From an uncultured Coriobacteriaceae bacterium (GTDB taxonomy: Bacteria > Actinomycetota > Coriobacteriia > Coriobacteriales > Atopobiaceae): a stretch of 64,000 nt of DNA. Below are positions 56,368 to 63,924 of the stretch, piece by piece. Position 1 is the first letter of the stretch; each line of letters starts with the position of its first letter. The stretch lies in the NCBI GenBank assembly GCA_902795065.1, contig CADBJR010000001.1, positions 124,001 to 188,000 of the forward strand, given 5' to 3'. Made by a program: the position numbers and the translations under genes. Below the pieces are notes generated by a model. That model made no database searches, was not told the origin of the DNA, and was given only the letters and a program-made list of their open reading frames with translations.

Positions 56368-56430
56368 GTGGTGGTGCCACCAAGGCGCTACCTCCAAGCG
56401 CCGGGGGCTTATCCCCCGGCATCTTGTTTT
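56368..56430 (+). ncRNA. Compact hairpin-rich RNA upstream of the DUF3800 gene
   Basis: Three hairpins follow one another. TGGTG/CACCA (56369-56373 with 56378-56382); GGCGCT/AGCGCC (56384-56389 with 56397-56402) with loop ACCTCCA; GGGGG/CCCCC (56403-56407 with 56413-56417), extendable by CC/GG at its base in competition with hairpin two. ATCTTGTTTT follows, so the last hairpin looks like a terminator placed 17 nt before the DUF3800 start codon. The loop CCTCC (56391-56395) can pair with the gene's GGAGG (56435-56439). Structured RNAs upstream of DUF3800 genes have been reported in other bacteria; membership in one of those motifs is not tested. Confidence 0.6.
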
Positions 56431-56446
56431 CTTGGGAGGCATATCC

Positions 56447-57121
56447 GTGCGTGAATTGTCCATCTTTGCAGATGAGAGCGGCGATAAGACCAATCACGAT
56501 CGCTATTTCCTGCTCACGCTCGTCATGCACGACCAGTCCGAACCTATCACCCGAGCTATTGGAAACTATGAGTCCCACCTCGCCCTCTCGGATCTTCCTA
56601 ACATCCCGTTTCATTCAGAACCCTTGCTAAACGGCCACGGCGACTACGAGTATCTCGACATCGCCCAGCGCAAGAACCTTCTGGTCGCGTTCAACGTCCT
56701 CGCGCAGAGGCTCCCCATACGCTATAAGACCTTCGTCTACAGGCGCAGCGAATTCGAGGACGCCTCCAAGCTCGCGGCGCGCATGAAGCGCGACATATCT
56801 GGGATGCTGTTCGACCACCTCGAGTTCTTCCAGGCCTTCGACCACGTGAAGGTCTACTACGACAACGGCCAGGCCATCGTGAAAAAAGCCCTCGACGAGT
56901 CGGTGGCCTTCGCCCTCTCAAAGCAGGCCGTCGAGAAGAGGCGAACCACCATGACCGAGTACCGCCTCGCACAGGTGGCTGACTACCTCTGCACCATCGA
57001 ACTCGCAGCGGTCAAGTATGCCGCCAAGGAGGCGGGCGGCACGTACGACAAGTTCTTTGGCGGCATCGGCTCCTTCAAGAGGAACTGGCTCAAGCAGGCG
57101 AGGCGGAAGCGTCTTGACTAG
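56447..57121 (+). CDS. DUF3800 domain protein
   Basis: 224 aa from GTG 56447 with GGGAGG upstream. The N-terminus LSIFADESGDKTNHDRYFLL is the DUF3800 signature, with acidic residues typical of an RNase H-like metal site. Later conserved-looking blocks are VKVYYDNGQAIVKKAL and LAQVADYLCTIELAAVKY. Proteins of this family are widespread on mobile DNA; they are suspected nucleases but not well characterised. Here the gene directly follows a compact structured RNA and sits between the integrase and an accessory operon, which fits a defence or addiction module. That function is inference. Confidence 0.88.
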   Translation: MRELSIFADESGDKTNHDRYFLLTLVMHDQSEPITRAIGNYESHLALSDLPNIPFHSEPLLNGHGDYEYLDIAQRKNLLVAFNVLAQRLPIRYKTFVYRRSEFEDASKLAARMKRDISGMLFDHLEFFQAFDHVKVYYDNGQAIVKKALDESVAFALSKQAVEKRRTTMTEYRLAQVADYLCTIELAAVKYAAKEAGGTYDKFFGGIGSFKRNWLKQARRKRLD

Positions 57122-57215
57122 TTGTTCACGATGACACGCGCAGGACCTTCTGCATGGGGAACGTGCTGGTGGTATGGTGTGCCACACCTGATGGGCCGAT
57201 AAACGGGACAGTACC

Positions 57216-58845
57216 TTATATCAGCCCATTTGAGATTACAAGTCCTTTTTTTGCTCCTGCCTTTTTGATGCTGCCAATCCAAGACTCATAGTCAGAGATG
57301 GACAATGGGAAGTCACTGTTCTGCGGCATGATTCCCTTCCCTCTGAGGAACGACCTCAGATTCTTGAGCTTTATGGGCCCGAGGCCGCGCATACGAGCCA
57401 GGTCTTCTCTAGTAAGACCAACGAGCTCCTCCACCCGAGTAAGACCTTGCCTCTCGAACACTCCGCGCCCGCAAATGACAGGCATCTGCAGGCTCTTGAA
57501 GCTGTCAGACCACACACTAGCACTTCCCGACGCATCAGCATGCTCATTCTCTGATGGGGTCACCATTGTGGGAGCTGGCTCGATGACGGATGCCCTGAGC
57601 TTTTCCGCGGCCGCCTTCGGGAAATCTCTCTTGGGAAGCTCCCTTGCTCTGTGAGGGCAGTAGTTGTCTTCTAAGAAGTCGATAACGTCTGGCGAAGCCA
57701 GCAAGAATGCATCGCTGCACGGATGGGCGAGACAAAGCCCCTCGATACTAGTCAGGCGGGATAGAGCTGTATAGAGCTGCCCCTCCTCCCAACAACGCGG
57801 GTAGACCAGCGCCGAGTCGAAGGTCTGCCCTTGTGCTTTGTGAATCGTTATAGCCCATGCGAGCTTGAGTGGAATCTGCTCGAACGTTCCTATTACCTCA
57901 TGCTTGGTCTTGCCATCGACAAGCTTGGGCACGGTAATCTCCCATTTATGCCGCGGCACCTCAGAGGCCCCTATGTCGTCGAAGTCAACCGTCACCATGT
58001 CACTATCGCAGGAGACGACCGTGCCGAGTGACCCATTCATGTATGAGGTCTTCGACACATTCACTAGGGCCATGACTCGTGCGCCGGGCTTAAGGATGAG
58101 CCGCTGGGCCGTGGGCATGTCCCTCTTCGTCACCTCGCCCGTTATGGCGCATGCGTATACGCGGGCCTCGCCCTGCAGCTCTTCAAGACGTTTCCGGTTC
58201 TCGCCGTCCGCCTGCTCATTTGTTCCGCAAAGGATGATGGCATTCTTCATCGGCGTCTTCGCGGCATGCTCCTCAATCCATCTTACGCCTTTCGTGTCAC
58301 CCACCCTGCATGCATTGAGTGCCGCGACGAAGCTCGAGTCTCGTTGTCGTATGGCCTCTGTGAGCTCGACCTTCTCGAACTCCCAACTCCTCCACTCTCT
58401 GCCCATGAAGGGGTAGCCCTTGCGGATGTCGAAGCCGTACTTCTCCTTGAGGATGGGCTTCTCCGCATCCGTAGTGACCGGCGGCAGCTGACAGAAGTCG
58501 CCGACCACAACGAGCTGACAGCAAGCCTTGCCCTCGGCGGCGCGTATTCCCGCCGCCTTGCGAAGCACCGATGACAGGTAGTCGAACAAGTCCAGTCGAC
58601 ACATCGAGATTTCGTCTACGATCATGAGGTCGCATTTGAGCAGTGGTGAGTCCTCGGGTATGTACGGGTATGGATCAATCTCTAAGGTGCGCTCTGGCCT
58701 GATACCTAGAGTCCTGTGGATGGTGGAGCCTCCCACATTCAGTGCGGCGATGCCCGTCGGTGCACAGACCAGGACTTCGAGACCGGTGGCCTTCGCCCAA
58801 TTGATCACGCGCTCCAGTACGTATGACTTTCCCGTGCCCCAAGGC
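57216..58845 (-). pseudogene. Pif1-like helicase part of a frameshifted BRCT-helicase gene
   Basis: About 540 codons in the frame that ends at 57216. It is a superfamily 1B helicase: Walker A GTGKSYVLERV, then VLVCAPTGIAALNVGGSTIH, Walker B DLMIVDEISMC, VVVGDFCQLPPV, and the late motifs AWAITIHKAQGQTFD and YTALSRL. The C-terminus has a helix-hairpin-helix-like segment (LTREDLARMRGLGPIKLKNL), suggesting DNA binding. This frame has no start codon suited to the domain; it joins the BRCT part upstream only if one base is restored near 58838-58845, just before Walker A. With that base the protein would be about 783 aa. The lesion may be a real mutation or a sequence error. Confidence 0.8.
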
Positions 58846-59566
58846 CAGTGAGATAGACATTTCGACCGGCCTTCACCAGGTCGAGCACTTTTTGCTGTCC
58901 GGCCGTTAGCCCTTCGAAGTCGGCCCTGACGACCTGTGCCGAGCTCCACTGCTCATGGAACCGCTCCCGCTGTCTCTCGAGCACTCCCATCGCTTTGTCG
59001 TCGTTCTCCTCGAAGAACGACATGAGCGCTCCCTCGGTTACCACTTTGACCTTACCCCTACCCGTGAGCTGAAGGTTGAGGGCGTCCTTGACCTTCCTAC
59101 CGTAGTTTCCGAATGCCCATGCAGAACTGCCTTCCGAGCCAACCACGACGTAGTCGGTCTTGCCGGACACGCTTCCCGTGACCGTGCCTCCCGCAGACTG
59201 AATCATCTTCTTGACGGTTGCTTTGCCTCCGTCAGTCGAGAAGTCGCCCGTGAGCACAACCCTCTTGCCCTCCACTTGCACGACGGGTTCGTCTGATATC
59301 GGGTTGGTCATGGCTCTTGCAAGGTCGGCAATCAGTCCGCGCTCCCGATCGTCAATGCTCCCGTCCTTGACGGCCTGCTCAAGCAGTGTGCGTAATGCGG
59401 AGACGAAGACCTCTTCGCCGTCAGGGAAGTCCCTTGCAATAACATCGAGCAGGACGTTTGCCTCTTCGATGTCGAATCCCTGGGCAAACGCTAGCTCCGA
59501 CACATCCCCAATCAGCGACTTTACCCGCTGAGTGCGCTCGCTCGTCTGCCCGTACCCGTATTGCAT
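58805..59566 (-). pseudogene. TerB-like and BRCT N-terminal part of the same frameshifted gene
   Basis: 253 aa from ATG 59566 to an early stop at 58805. Residues about 15-90 form a helical region (FDIEEANVLLDVIARDFPDG; DGSIDDRERGLIADLARAM) of the TerB-like kind often seen before BRCT domains. The BRCT domain spans about 95-190 (VEGKRVVLTGDFSTDGGKAT, then SVSGKTDYVVVGSEGSSA). Then begins the helicase start, FEGLTAGQQKVLDLVKAGRN and VYLTG, where the frame is lost. It is the third gene of the minus-strand operon, 56 bp after the BRCT-DUF285 gene. Confidence 0.8.
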
Positions 59567-59622
59567 GTTACCCCTCGATACTCGCAGATGATGTCAGCTC
59601 CATCGATTGCCGTATTATCCCG

Positions 59623-60711
59623 TCAGACCCTGCGGAGCCAGCGGCCCTGTTTGGGCGCAGTGTCGAACATGCGCGAGGTGTCGATTCGCTCGGGAATGGG
59701 CACATTGTTCTCGTCGAAAAGCACCGCCGCTGGCGAGTTCTCGAACATGGACTCCATGGTTTCGACTTTGGAGATGTCCCAACCAATGCAGTTAATGACA
59801 CGTGCGCCAATACATCCGAAGAACATCGAGCTCATGTCGGTAACGGTTGATGTCCGGAACCGATCAGTGGTCATGAAGTAGTCAACTGATGCACTTCCTC
59901 GGAACATGGCCCGCATAGTAGTTGCATTTGATGTGTCAAGTCCCAGAAGGTCGTACTCGGCACATCTCGGAAGACCGTCGAAGAGGTATGCACATGAACT
60001 GGGAGCGTAGCGGTCAGTCACAATGACCTTGCCAATGTCATTACGCCACTCAGCCCAAGGCACGGCATTCCTGTTCAGGGTGTCCATGACTATAGTGCCG
60101 TCTGGAAGACGCGTAATCGACCCAACATTGTCAGCAAACTGCTCATCACCAGACAGGAACCCACAAGCGATAATGTTCCAGCCACCGAGGCTTGTGCTCT
60201 TTGCCGAGCTGTGCTGGATGAAGAGCGTGTACGGGGCCACAGAGCCGTCCCAAGAGGGTTTGTTCTCGGTCATCGCGTTAGAACGTGCCCACGTTGCAAC
60301 TTCGCTCAGGACGCCTCTGGCCTTCTTGTCAAGGTCGCCGTCCTCTGACGCCTTTCTCAGTCGACTCTCCCAAGTACGCTGCATCGACTCCATGTTAGTG
60401 TCGACAACAACCCAGTGATCGGCAACATCTTCAGGGCCAAGCTCGATGCCGACCATCTTCCAGAACACCGTCTCACCGATTATGCCGACACCTGCCTCCC
60501 TGGCTTTGTCGACATATTTTGCCTGTCTCGTCCCATCGGCTAGCGCGTCCGTGACGACGAAATAGTCCGTACCAGATTTGACCGCATTGCTCCTGACCTC
60601 AGCGGCGGTGCCCCCGCGTTCTCGTACGAGCTCGTATCCCTCGAAGGGGTCGAGTGTCAAAAGACCGCTTGCGAACGAGAACGACCTACCCTCGATGTCT
60701 TTCCACGACAT
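59623..60711 (-). CDS. BRCT-DUF285 protein of unknown function
   Basis: 362 aa. Residues about 5-90 look like a BRCT domain (FSFASGLLTLDPFEGYEL; SGTDYFVVTDALADGT; the end GVGIIGETVFWKMVG). The C-terminal part (about 240-350) contains DUF285-type repeats (LDTSNATTMRAMFRGS; STVTDMSSMFFGCIGA; WDISKVETMESMFENS), which are usually found in surface proteins. There is no signal peptide or membrane helix, so the protein should be cytoplasmic. It starts 2 bp after the exonuclease-BRCT gene stop and is surely co-transcribed with it. Its function is not known; the repeats may form a protein-binding surface. Confidence 0.78.
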   Translation of the reverse strand: MSWKDIEGRSFSFASGLLTLDPFEGYELVRERGGTAAEVRSNAVKSGTDYFVVTDALADGTRQAKYVDKAREAGVGIIGETVFWKMVGIELGPEDVADHWVVVDTNMESMQRTWESRLRKASEDGDLDKKARGVLSEVATWARSNAMTENKPSWDGSVAPYTLFIQHSSAKSTSLGGWNIIACGFLSGDEQFADNVGSITRLPDGTIVMDTLNRNAVPWAEWRNDIGKVIVTDRYAPSSCAYLFDGLPRCAEYDLLGLDTSNATTMRAMFRGSASVDYFMTTDRFRTSTVTDMSSMFFGCIGARVINCIGWDISKVETMESMFENSPAAVLFDENNVPIPERIDTSRMFDTAPKQGRWLRRV

Positions 60712-60713
60712 GG

Positions 60714-61898
60714 CTATTCCTCACTCTCAGAGCCGTTCATAGTCGCCAGATAGTGCTCCTTGCCCTTCTGCATGTCTGCGAGATATGGCGCAAGCACGCG
60801 GAATGGCACGCCCTCACCGTCAAGGACAGCCTCAAGCGTCACCATGCCACAGTCATCACAGGTGTCGACCACGCGCACGTCAAGTACAGGTATGGTGTCG
60901 ATGATGTCCTCGTTGATTGGAACGGTTACACCAAACCTGTTCTCGTGCATGACGGTCTTTGAGCCGCTACGACGATAGTAGACAAGTGGCTTGGAGATGG
61001 GCAACCCCAGCTCCCGCTTGACCATCAACATGGTCTCCTCGCCAAGGCTAGAGAACCATGTCCCCGTCTGGAGAACGTCATAGCGCACTGGCTTATCGGT
61101 TGGATATCCAATCATCTCAAGGAACTCACGGCCCTCGATGACGCGGATGCCGTACTGATTTGCCTTGGTGACCTTGCCGCTCACGCGTCCCTCAAGGTTG
61201 ACGAGCAGGGTCACCTTCTTGGTCACGCCGTTGGAGAGCGTCGCACCATGCGCCAGACCGAGCGTTTGGCATGCACGCTTCGGGTAGAAGTCGGTCGAGC
61301 CTGTGAAGCACACGAGCTCTCCCGCCAACTCGTCGCCCATGACCTCGGCGGTTATGTCTCTGACGTCAGTTGACTCCATCGACCACTGGAGATGAATCGC
61401 ATCATAAAGCAGTCGTGTGGCACGTGCGTCTGATAGCGCCCTATGGGCCTCGTCGTTTACGATGCCATACTCATCGCAACAGCTTGCCAACGTGGCGCGC
61501 CCATGCATGAGCATCGCATCATGGGAGCCGTTGTCCACGGGGTTCCTAGTGCCAGCCCTCTCGGCCTCCCGAGCGATGAACAGGTCATCGAACCGCTGGT
61601 TATTGAACCCGACAAGAGGAAGCTGGCCAATAAACTCGCAGAAGTCGATAAACACCTCTGACAGGGATCGCTTTTCAGCCAGCATGTCATCCGTGATGTG
61701 ATTTGTCTCGCTTGCCTTCGGGTTTATTCTGCCGTTTAGAGCGCATAACTCTGAGAACTCACCCGTAACATGCCCGTCCTCGACTTTGACAGCCCCGAAC
61801 TCGATAATCTCACCCTTAGGAAAGTAATCACTGGTTTCAAGGTCGTAAGCTACGTATGACGTCGGCAAAAGAAATGCCTTCATGGTCTTCTGATACAT
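60714..61898 (-). CDS. DEDDh exonuclease-BRCT fusion
   Basis: 394 aa. Residues about 12-175 form a DnaQ-like 3'-5' exonuclease: YDLETSDYFPKGEIIEFGAV (Exo I, Asp and Glu), FNNQRFDDLFIAREA (Exo II, Asp) and HRALSDARATRLL (Exo III, His and Asp). Residues about 195-275 form a BRCT domain (LAGELVCFTGSTDFYPKRAC). The remaining 120 residues are unassigned, with a CDDC pair. This resembles the epsilon-like nuclease-BRCT proteins of mobile DNA. It is the first gene of a three-gene operon. ATG 61898 is preceded by AAGGA. Confidence 0.88.
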   Translation of the reverse strand: MYQKTMKAFLLPTSYVAYDLETSDYFPKGEIIEFGAVKVEDGHVTGEFSELCALNGRINPKASETNHITDDMLAEKRSLSEVFIDFCEFIGQLPLVGFNNQRFDDLFIAREAERAGTRNPVDNGSHDAMLMHGRATLASCCDEYGIVNDEAHRALSDARATRLLYDAIHLQWSMESTDVRDITAEVMGDELAGELVCFTGSTDFYPKRACQTLGLAHGATLSNGVTKKVTLLVNLEGRVSGKVTKANQYGIRVIEGREFLEMIGYPTDKPVRYDVLQTGTWFSSLGEETMLMVKRELGLPISKPLVYYRRSGSKTVMHENRFGVTVPINEDIIDTIPVLDVRVVDTCDDCGMVTLEAVLDGEGVPFRVLAPYLADMQKGKEHYLATMNGSESEE

Positions 61899-62069
61899 AG
61901 GTGTCCTTACTCTAGGTGACGTTTTGTATTCTACGCCTCCTCTAAGACAACAATTTTGATTTGCAGTCCTGCATTTACAGACGCAGTTGGACTCACCCTG
62001 TACGGCTACTTGGTCATCACGGAAGTGTTGAGCAAGCTGCCTATTCCGTACGGCTTTGACGCCGCAATA

Positions 62070-62193
62070 GCAAACGTCCGCCATCCCCGCCAATGCCGAC
62101 CACGGCTCGCACGAGACTGCCCAGACTGTCGTCTGTACTGCTCGGTGCTCGTCGCGTCGCGCTGCGGGCGGACGTTTGCGGGGGATCCCCCGC
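62070..62193 (+). other. Candidate origin of transfer (oriT) upstream of mobC
   Basis: The 314 bp between the exonuclease gene and mobC have no gene. GCAAACGTCCGCC (62070-62082) and GGCGGACGTTTGC (62167-62179) are a perfect 13-bp inverted repeat 84 bp apart. It is followed at once by the perfect palindrome GCGGGGGATCCCCCGC (62178-62193). Inverted repeats directly ahead of mobC are the usual layout of an oriT. The nick site is not identifiable by eye. Confidence 0.5.
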
Positions 62194-62212
62194 GCCCCTG
62201 GGAGGTCAGGAC

Positions 62213-62677
62213 ATGGCGGAACTCAAGCGGCTCGAGGCGAGGCTCACCGAGGGCCAGATGGCAAAGCTCAACAACATCTCGAGGAGCACGGGGCTCAACC
62301 GTACTGACGTCCTCAGGCTCCTCATCGCCAATGCCTTCGTCGATGCGGAGGGTATGCGTGAGGGAACGACCGTCGTGCTCGACCTCGTGACCATGGCTGG
62401 GCTCCTGCGGCAGACGAGGGCCATCGGTAACAACCTAAACCAGGCCACCCATGCCCTCAACAGGATCGCGAAGGCCACAGAGGGGCTCACAGCGGACCGT
62501 ACGGCGGTCCTGGACGTCATGGAGGCGCTCGCAGGCGTCAAGTACCTGCTTCAGGGATTCGAAGGCGCAAACGAGGCGGTTAGGGAGGCTGCGGAGGCAG
62601 CGTCGGGACGCCCAGGCATCTTCCTCGGGAGGCACGATGCGGAGGCCACGAACAGGTTAGAGAATGTGCCCCTCTAG
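62213..62677 (+). CDS. mobC: MobC-like relaxosome accessory protein
   Basis: 154 aa. The N-terminal ribbon-helix-helix-like region is RLEARLTEGQMAKLNNISRS with GLNRTDVLRLLI. The middle has LLRQTRAIGNNLNQATHALN, the hallmark of MobC proteins (GNNLNQ-A). MobC helps the relaxase open oriT. GGGAGG precedes ATG 62213. Normally a relaxase gene follows; here none does, so the element probably uses a helper relaxase. Confidence 0.8.
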   Translation: MAELKRLEARLTEGQMAKLNNISRSTGLNRTDVLRLLIANAFVDAEGMREGTTVVLDLVTMAGLLRQTRAIGNNLNQATHALNRIAKATEGLTADRTAVLDVMEALAGVKYLLQGFEGANEAVREAAEAASGRPGIFLGRHDAEATNRLENVPL

Positions 62678-62814
62678 CCCCCATTTGTGGAGTTCCCATG
62701 ACTCAGCTCCTTAGGGACGCTTAGGGACACTTATCGTTCTGCGCCGGGCACCTGAAATGCCGTCACCTGCGACCATCTTTGCCACCCAGACGAGCCCACA
62801 CCCAAGGAGGCAAG

Positions 62815-63009
62815 ATGACGCAACAGACGACAACGAGGAACGCGCGAGAGCCCGAGCTCATATCGATAAGGGAGGCCGCGAGGATGCTCAACGTGTCCAC
62901 GCGGACGGTGAACAGGCTCTGCCTCGATGGCAAGGTCAAGGCGGTTCGAATCGGCTGCCAGTGGCGCATCAACCGCCGCGCCCTTCGCAAGTACGCGGGG
63001 CTCGAATAG
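62815..63009 (+). CDS. xis: Excisionase-like small HTH protein
   Basis: 64 aa. The helix-turn-helix ISIREAARMLNVSTRTVNRL and the wing VKAVRIGCQWRINRRAL are of the excisionase/MerR-like HTH_17 type. With the integrase it would direct excision, probably by binding near the attachment-site arms. AAGGAGG precedes the ATG. The next gene starts 1 bp after its stop codon. The upstream gap (62678-62814) has a short tandem CTTAGGGAC pair near 62711-62728. Confidence 0.85.
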   Translation: MTQQTTTRNAREPELISIREAARMLNVSTRTVNRLCLDGKVKAVRIGCQWRINRRALRKYAGLE

Positions 63010-63010
63010 C

Positions 63011-63418
63011 ATGTCGGAGGAATCGCCCTCTTACTCGCGCGTCTGGGGCCCGATCGTCCACGCAATGGTGCAGTCGGGGGCCTCGGGGCAGGAGTGGGCG
63101 GTGCTCGTCGCCCTCCTGCGCTGGCAGCGGGACGGCAGCAACGTCCTCTCCATGAGCGTACCGACGATCTGCAAGTACACCGGGCTCGATGAGGACACCG
63201 TGCGCCACAGGCTATCAAGCCTCACGAAGCGCTTCTTCGTGAGCGCGGGAGGCAATGAGTTCCCCATCCTCGAGGTCATAAAGCCCGCGGGGAAGCGCCA
63301 CACGGCCTCATACGCCCTCTGCGTACCTCGTCTTGGACCCGAGGACGGCTCGAACATGCTCAGCCGCAAGGAGCGCGTCGAGTGGGAGAAGAGGTGCCAG
63401 GACAACGCCAGCGCATGA
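63011..63418 (+). CDS. Small HTH protein of a mobile element, possible replication or regulatory protein
   Basis: 135 aa. The N-terminal half looks like a winged HTH of the HTH_36 kind found in plasmid and phage replication proteins: GQEWAVLVALLRWQRDGS, MSVPTICKYTGLDEDTVRHR and LSSLTKRFFVSAG. The C-terminus is short and has no catalytic motif. Its gene is coupled to the excisionase gene (1-bp gap), and the palindrome array starts at its stop codon, so it is a candidate to bind that array. It could also be a transcription factor. Confidence 0.75.
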   Translation: MSEESPSYSRVWGPIVHAMVQSGASGQEWAVLVALLRWQRDGSNVLSMSVPTICKYTGLDEDTVRHRLSSLTKRFFVSAGGNEFPILEVIKPAGKRHTASYALCVPRLGPEDGSNMLSRKERVEWEKRCQDNASA

Positions 63419-63697
63419 CGTATTTGTCATACGGAGCTTTTCGCGGTCCCATCCAACCCATCGAATGACAGGATAGTCATGCGTTAGACGGCTTCCATGT
63501 CCATCTGTACAGACCGGGAAGTCCTTATCGTGTGACAACCCTGTCATACGTTAGCCTGTCGTGACGACGTTCATATGACAGCGTGTCAGTGGAGCGGCAA
63601 TGCCAGGACAGGTACGTCATCAAGGATCGATGGCCGCAAGGACAATGCTGTCAGTCAAACGGACAGGTTTGTCATGCACCCATGACAGGGATGTCAT
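63415..63697. repeat. Array of eight TGAC-N6-GTCA-type palindromes
   Basis: Inverted units of about 16 bp start at 63415, 63465, 63532, 63575, 63605, 63639, 63660 and 63682. The pattern is RTGAC or NGGAC, six bases (five in the fourth unit), then GTCAT or GTCAG; examples are ATGACAGGATAGTCAT and ATGACAGGGATGTCAT. Centre-to-centre distances vary from about 21 to 67 bp. No gene covers the array. It looks like iterons or a cluster of operators. Confidence 0.8.
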
Positions 63698-63850
63698 CCT
63701 TAGAAGAACTGTAACAAGAACCTTTTATAAGAATGCTTGCCCCGCCGAGGTCAAGAAGCGCGCGGCATGCCTCGCGATGGGGACACGGCCGCCATCGGAT
63801 GCCAGATTATGCATGGCCACCAAGCAAGCTACCGCTTGCCGATTCGCGTT
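63698..63850. other. Non-coding stretch between the palindrome array and the right arm sites
   Basis: No supported gene. It contains an AT-rich CCTTTTATAAGAATG segment near 63721-63735 that could be a promoter or an unwinding element. Confidence 0.4.
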
Positions 63851-63924
63851 TTGGTGCAAGAGAGGACCCAAATTTGGTGCACGCTTGGTGCAAAAATGGG
63901 ATTCCTTGGTGCAAGCTTGGTGCA
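63851..63924 (+). repeat. Right cluster of TTGGTGCA sites (integrase arm sites)
   Basis: Five direct copies of TTGGTGCA at 63851, 63874, 63885, 63906 and 63917. They lie just inside the right direct repeat, mirroring the four copies near the left end. Confidence 0.75.

Noticed and set aside
56403-56430. Terminator of the integrase gene
   Set aside because: The hairpin and T-rich tail could end int transcription, but it lies about 180 bp past the int stop and directly behind an extended -10 and two other hairpins, so a separate small RNA explains the layout better.
63415-63697. CRISPR array
   Set aside because: The units are 16-bp palindromes with irregular 21-67 bp spacing, no long identical repeats and no cas genes.
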